Shown: positions 5,882 to 5,930 of the stretch, in pieces
How the letters are laid out: each line of letters opens with the position of its first letter
Numbering within the stretch: position 1 is the first letter of the stretch
Assembly (NCBI GenBank): GCA_964561165.1
Contig: CAZLOJ010000057.1
Coordinates: 1-5,930, forward strand
Length of the DNA: 5,930 nt
Reading direction: 5' to 3'
Source: IMCC26077 sp964561165
GTDB taxonomy: Bacteria > Actinomycetota > Actinomycetes > Nanopelagicales > Nanopelagicaceae
Notes under the pieces: model-generated
Told to the model about the DNA's origin: nothing
The model's database searches: none
What the model saw: the letters and a program-made list of their open reading frames with translations, nothing else
Made by a program: the position numbers and the translations under genes

Positions 5882-5897
5882 GAAAGGTAGAAAAGGT
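5882..5897 (+). promoter_or_regulatory. Doubled purine-rich ribosome binding region of atpE
   Basis: GAAAGGT (5882-5888) and AAAAGGT (5891-5897) are two near-identical Shine-Dalgarno-like stretches. The second sits 6 bases before the atpE ATG, at good spacing. The region is unstructured and A-rich, consistent with strong initiation of subunit c. Confidence 0.6.
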
Positions 5898-5903
5898 AAC
5901 AAC

Positions 5904-5930
5904 ATGGAAGGCACACTCAACCTGGTCGGT
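5904..5930 (+). CDS. atpE: F1Fo ATP synthase subunit c, N-terminal nine codons, 3' end outside window
   Basis: Nine codons (MEGTLNLVG) are visible before the window ends. The short polar start followed by LNLVG fits the beginning of the first helix of actinobacterial subunit c, the proton-carrying ring protein of Fo. Identity rests on this fragment, a good ribosome binding site at 5891-5897 and its place right after atpB. The ion-binding carboxylate lies beyond the window, so coupling-ion type cannot be judged. Confidence 0.85.

Overview
This window reads as a piece of an actinobacterial chromosome. The gene order runs prfA (3' end) - prmC - sua5/tsaC-like - glyA - wecA/rfe-like - atpI-like - atpZ-like - atpB - atpE (5' end), all on the + strand. 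That is the block found upstream of the ATP synthase operon in Actinobacteria; Mycobacterium has prfA-prmC-sua5-rfe-Rv1303-atpB-atpE, and Streptomyces has a similar block that includes glyA. Base composition is only moderate for an actinobacterium: several lines are 32-35% GC by hand count, with one local peak near 65%. Moderate GC, very tight packing and actinobacterial gene order together suggest a streamlined aquatic actinobacterium such as the Nanopelagicales (acI) lineage. This placement is inference and was not tested by any search.

Positions 1-1890 hold translation-related genes. They are the C-terminal part of release factor 1 with its GGQ motif, the PrmC methyltransferase that modifies that glutamine, and a Sua5/YrdC-fold protein. 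PrmC and the Sua5-like gene overlap by one base (TAATG). The Sua5-like protein keeps the fold-level motifs, but the residues that normally mark the ATP/threonine active site (PTDT, KGR, SAN) are all replaced. This is the most unusual observation in the window.

Positions 1940-4302 hold glyA (serine hydroxymethyltransferase, one-carbon metabolism) and, overlapping it by one base, a polyprenyl-phosphate N-acetylhexosamine-1-phosphate transferase (WecA/Rfe/TagO type, cell envelope).

Positions 4299-5930 begin the F1Fo ATP synthase locus. It has two small membrane proteins (AtpI-like and AtpZ-like), then subunit a (atpB) and the first nine codons of subunit c (atpE). The AtpZ-like gene carries three perfect in-frame copies of a 9-bp repeat. 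The two intergenic gaps around atpB each contain an inverted repeat able to fold in RNA, and neither is followed by a U-tract. No RNA genes, mobile elements, CRISPR arrays or minus-strand genes were seen. Apart from those two gaps (91 and 67 bp), non-coding space is 49 bp or less per gap.
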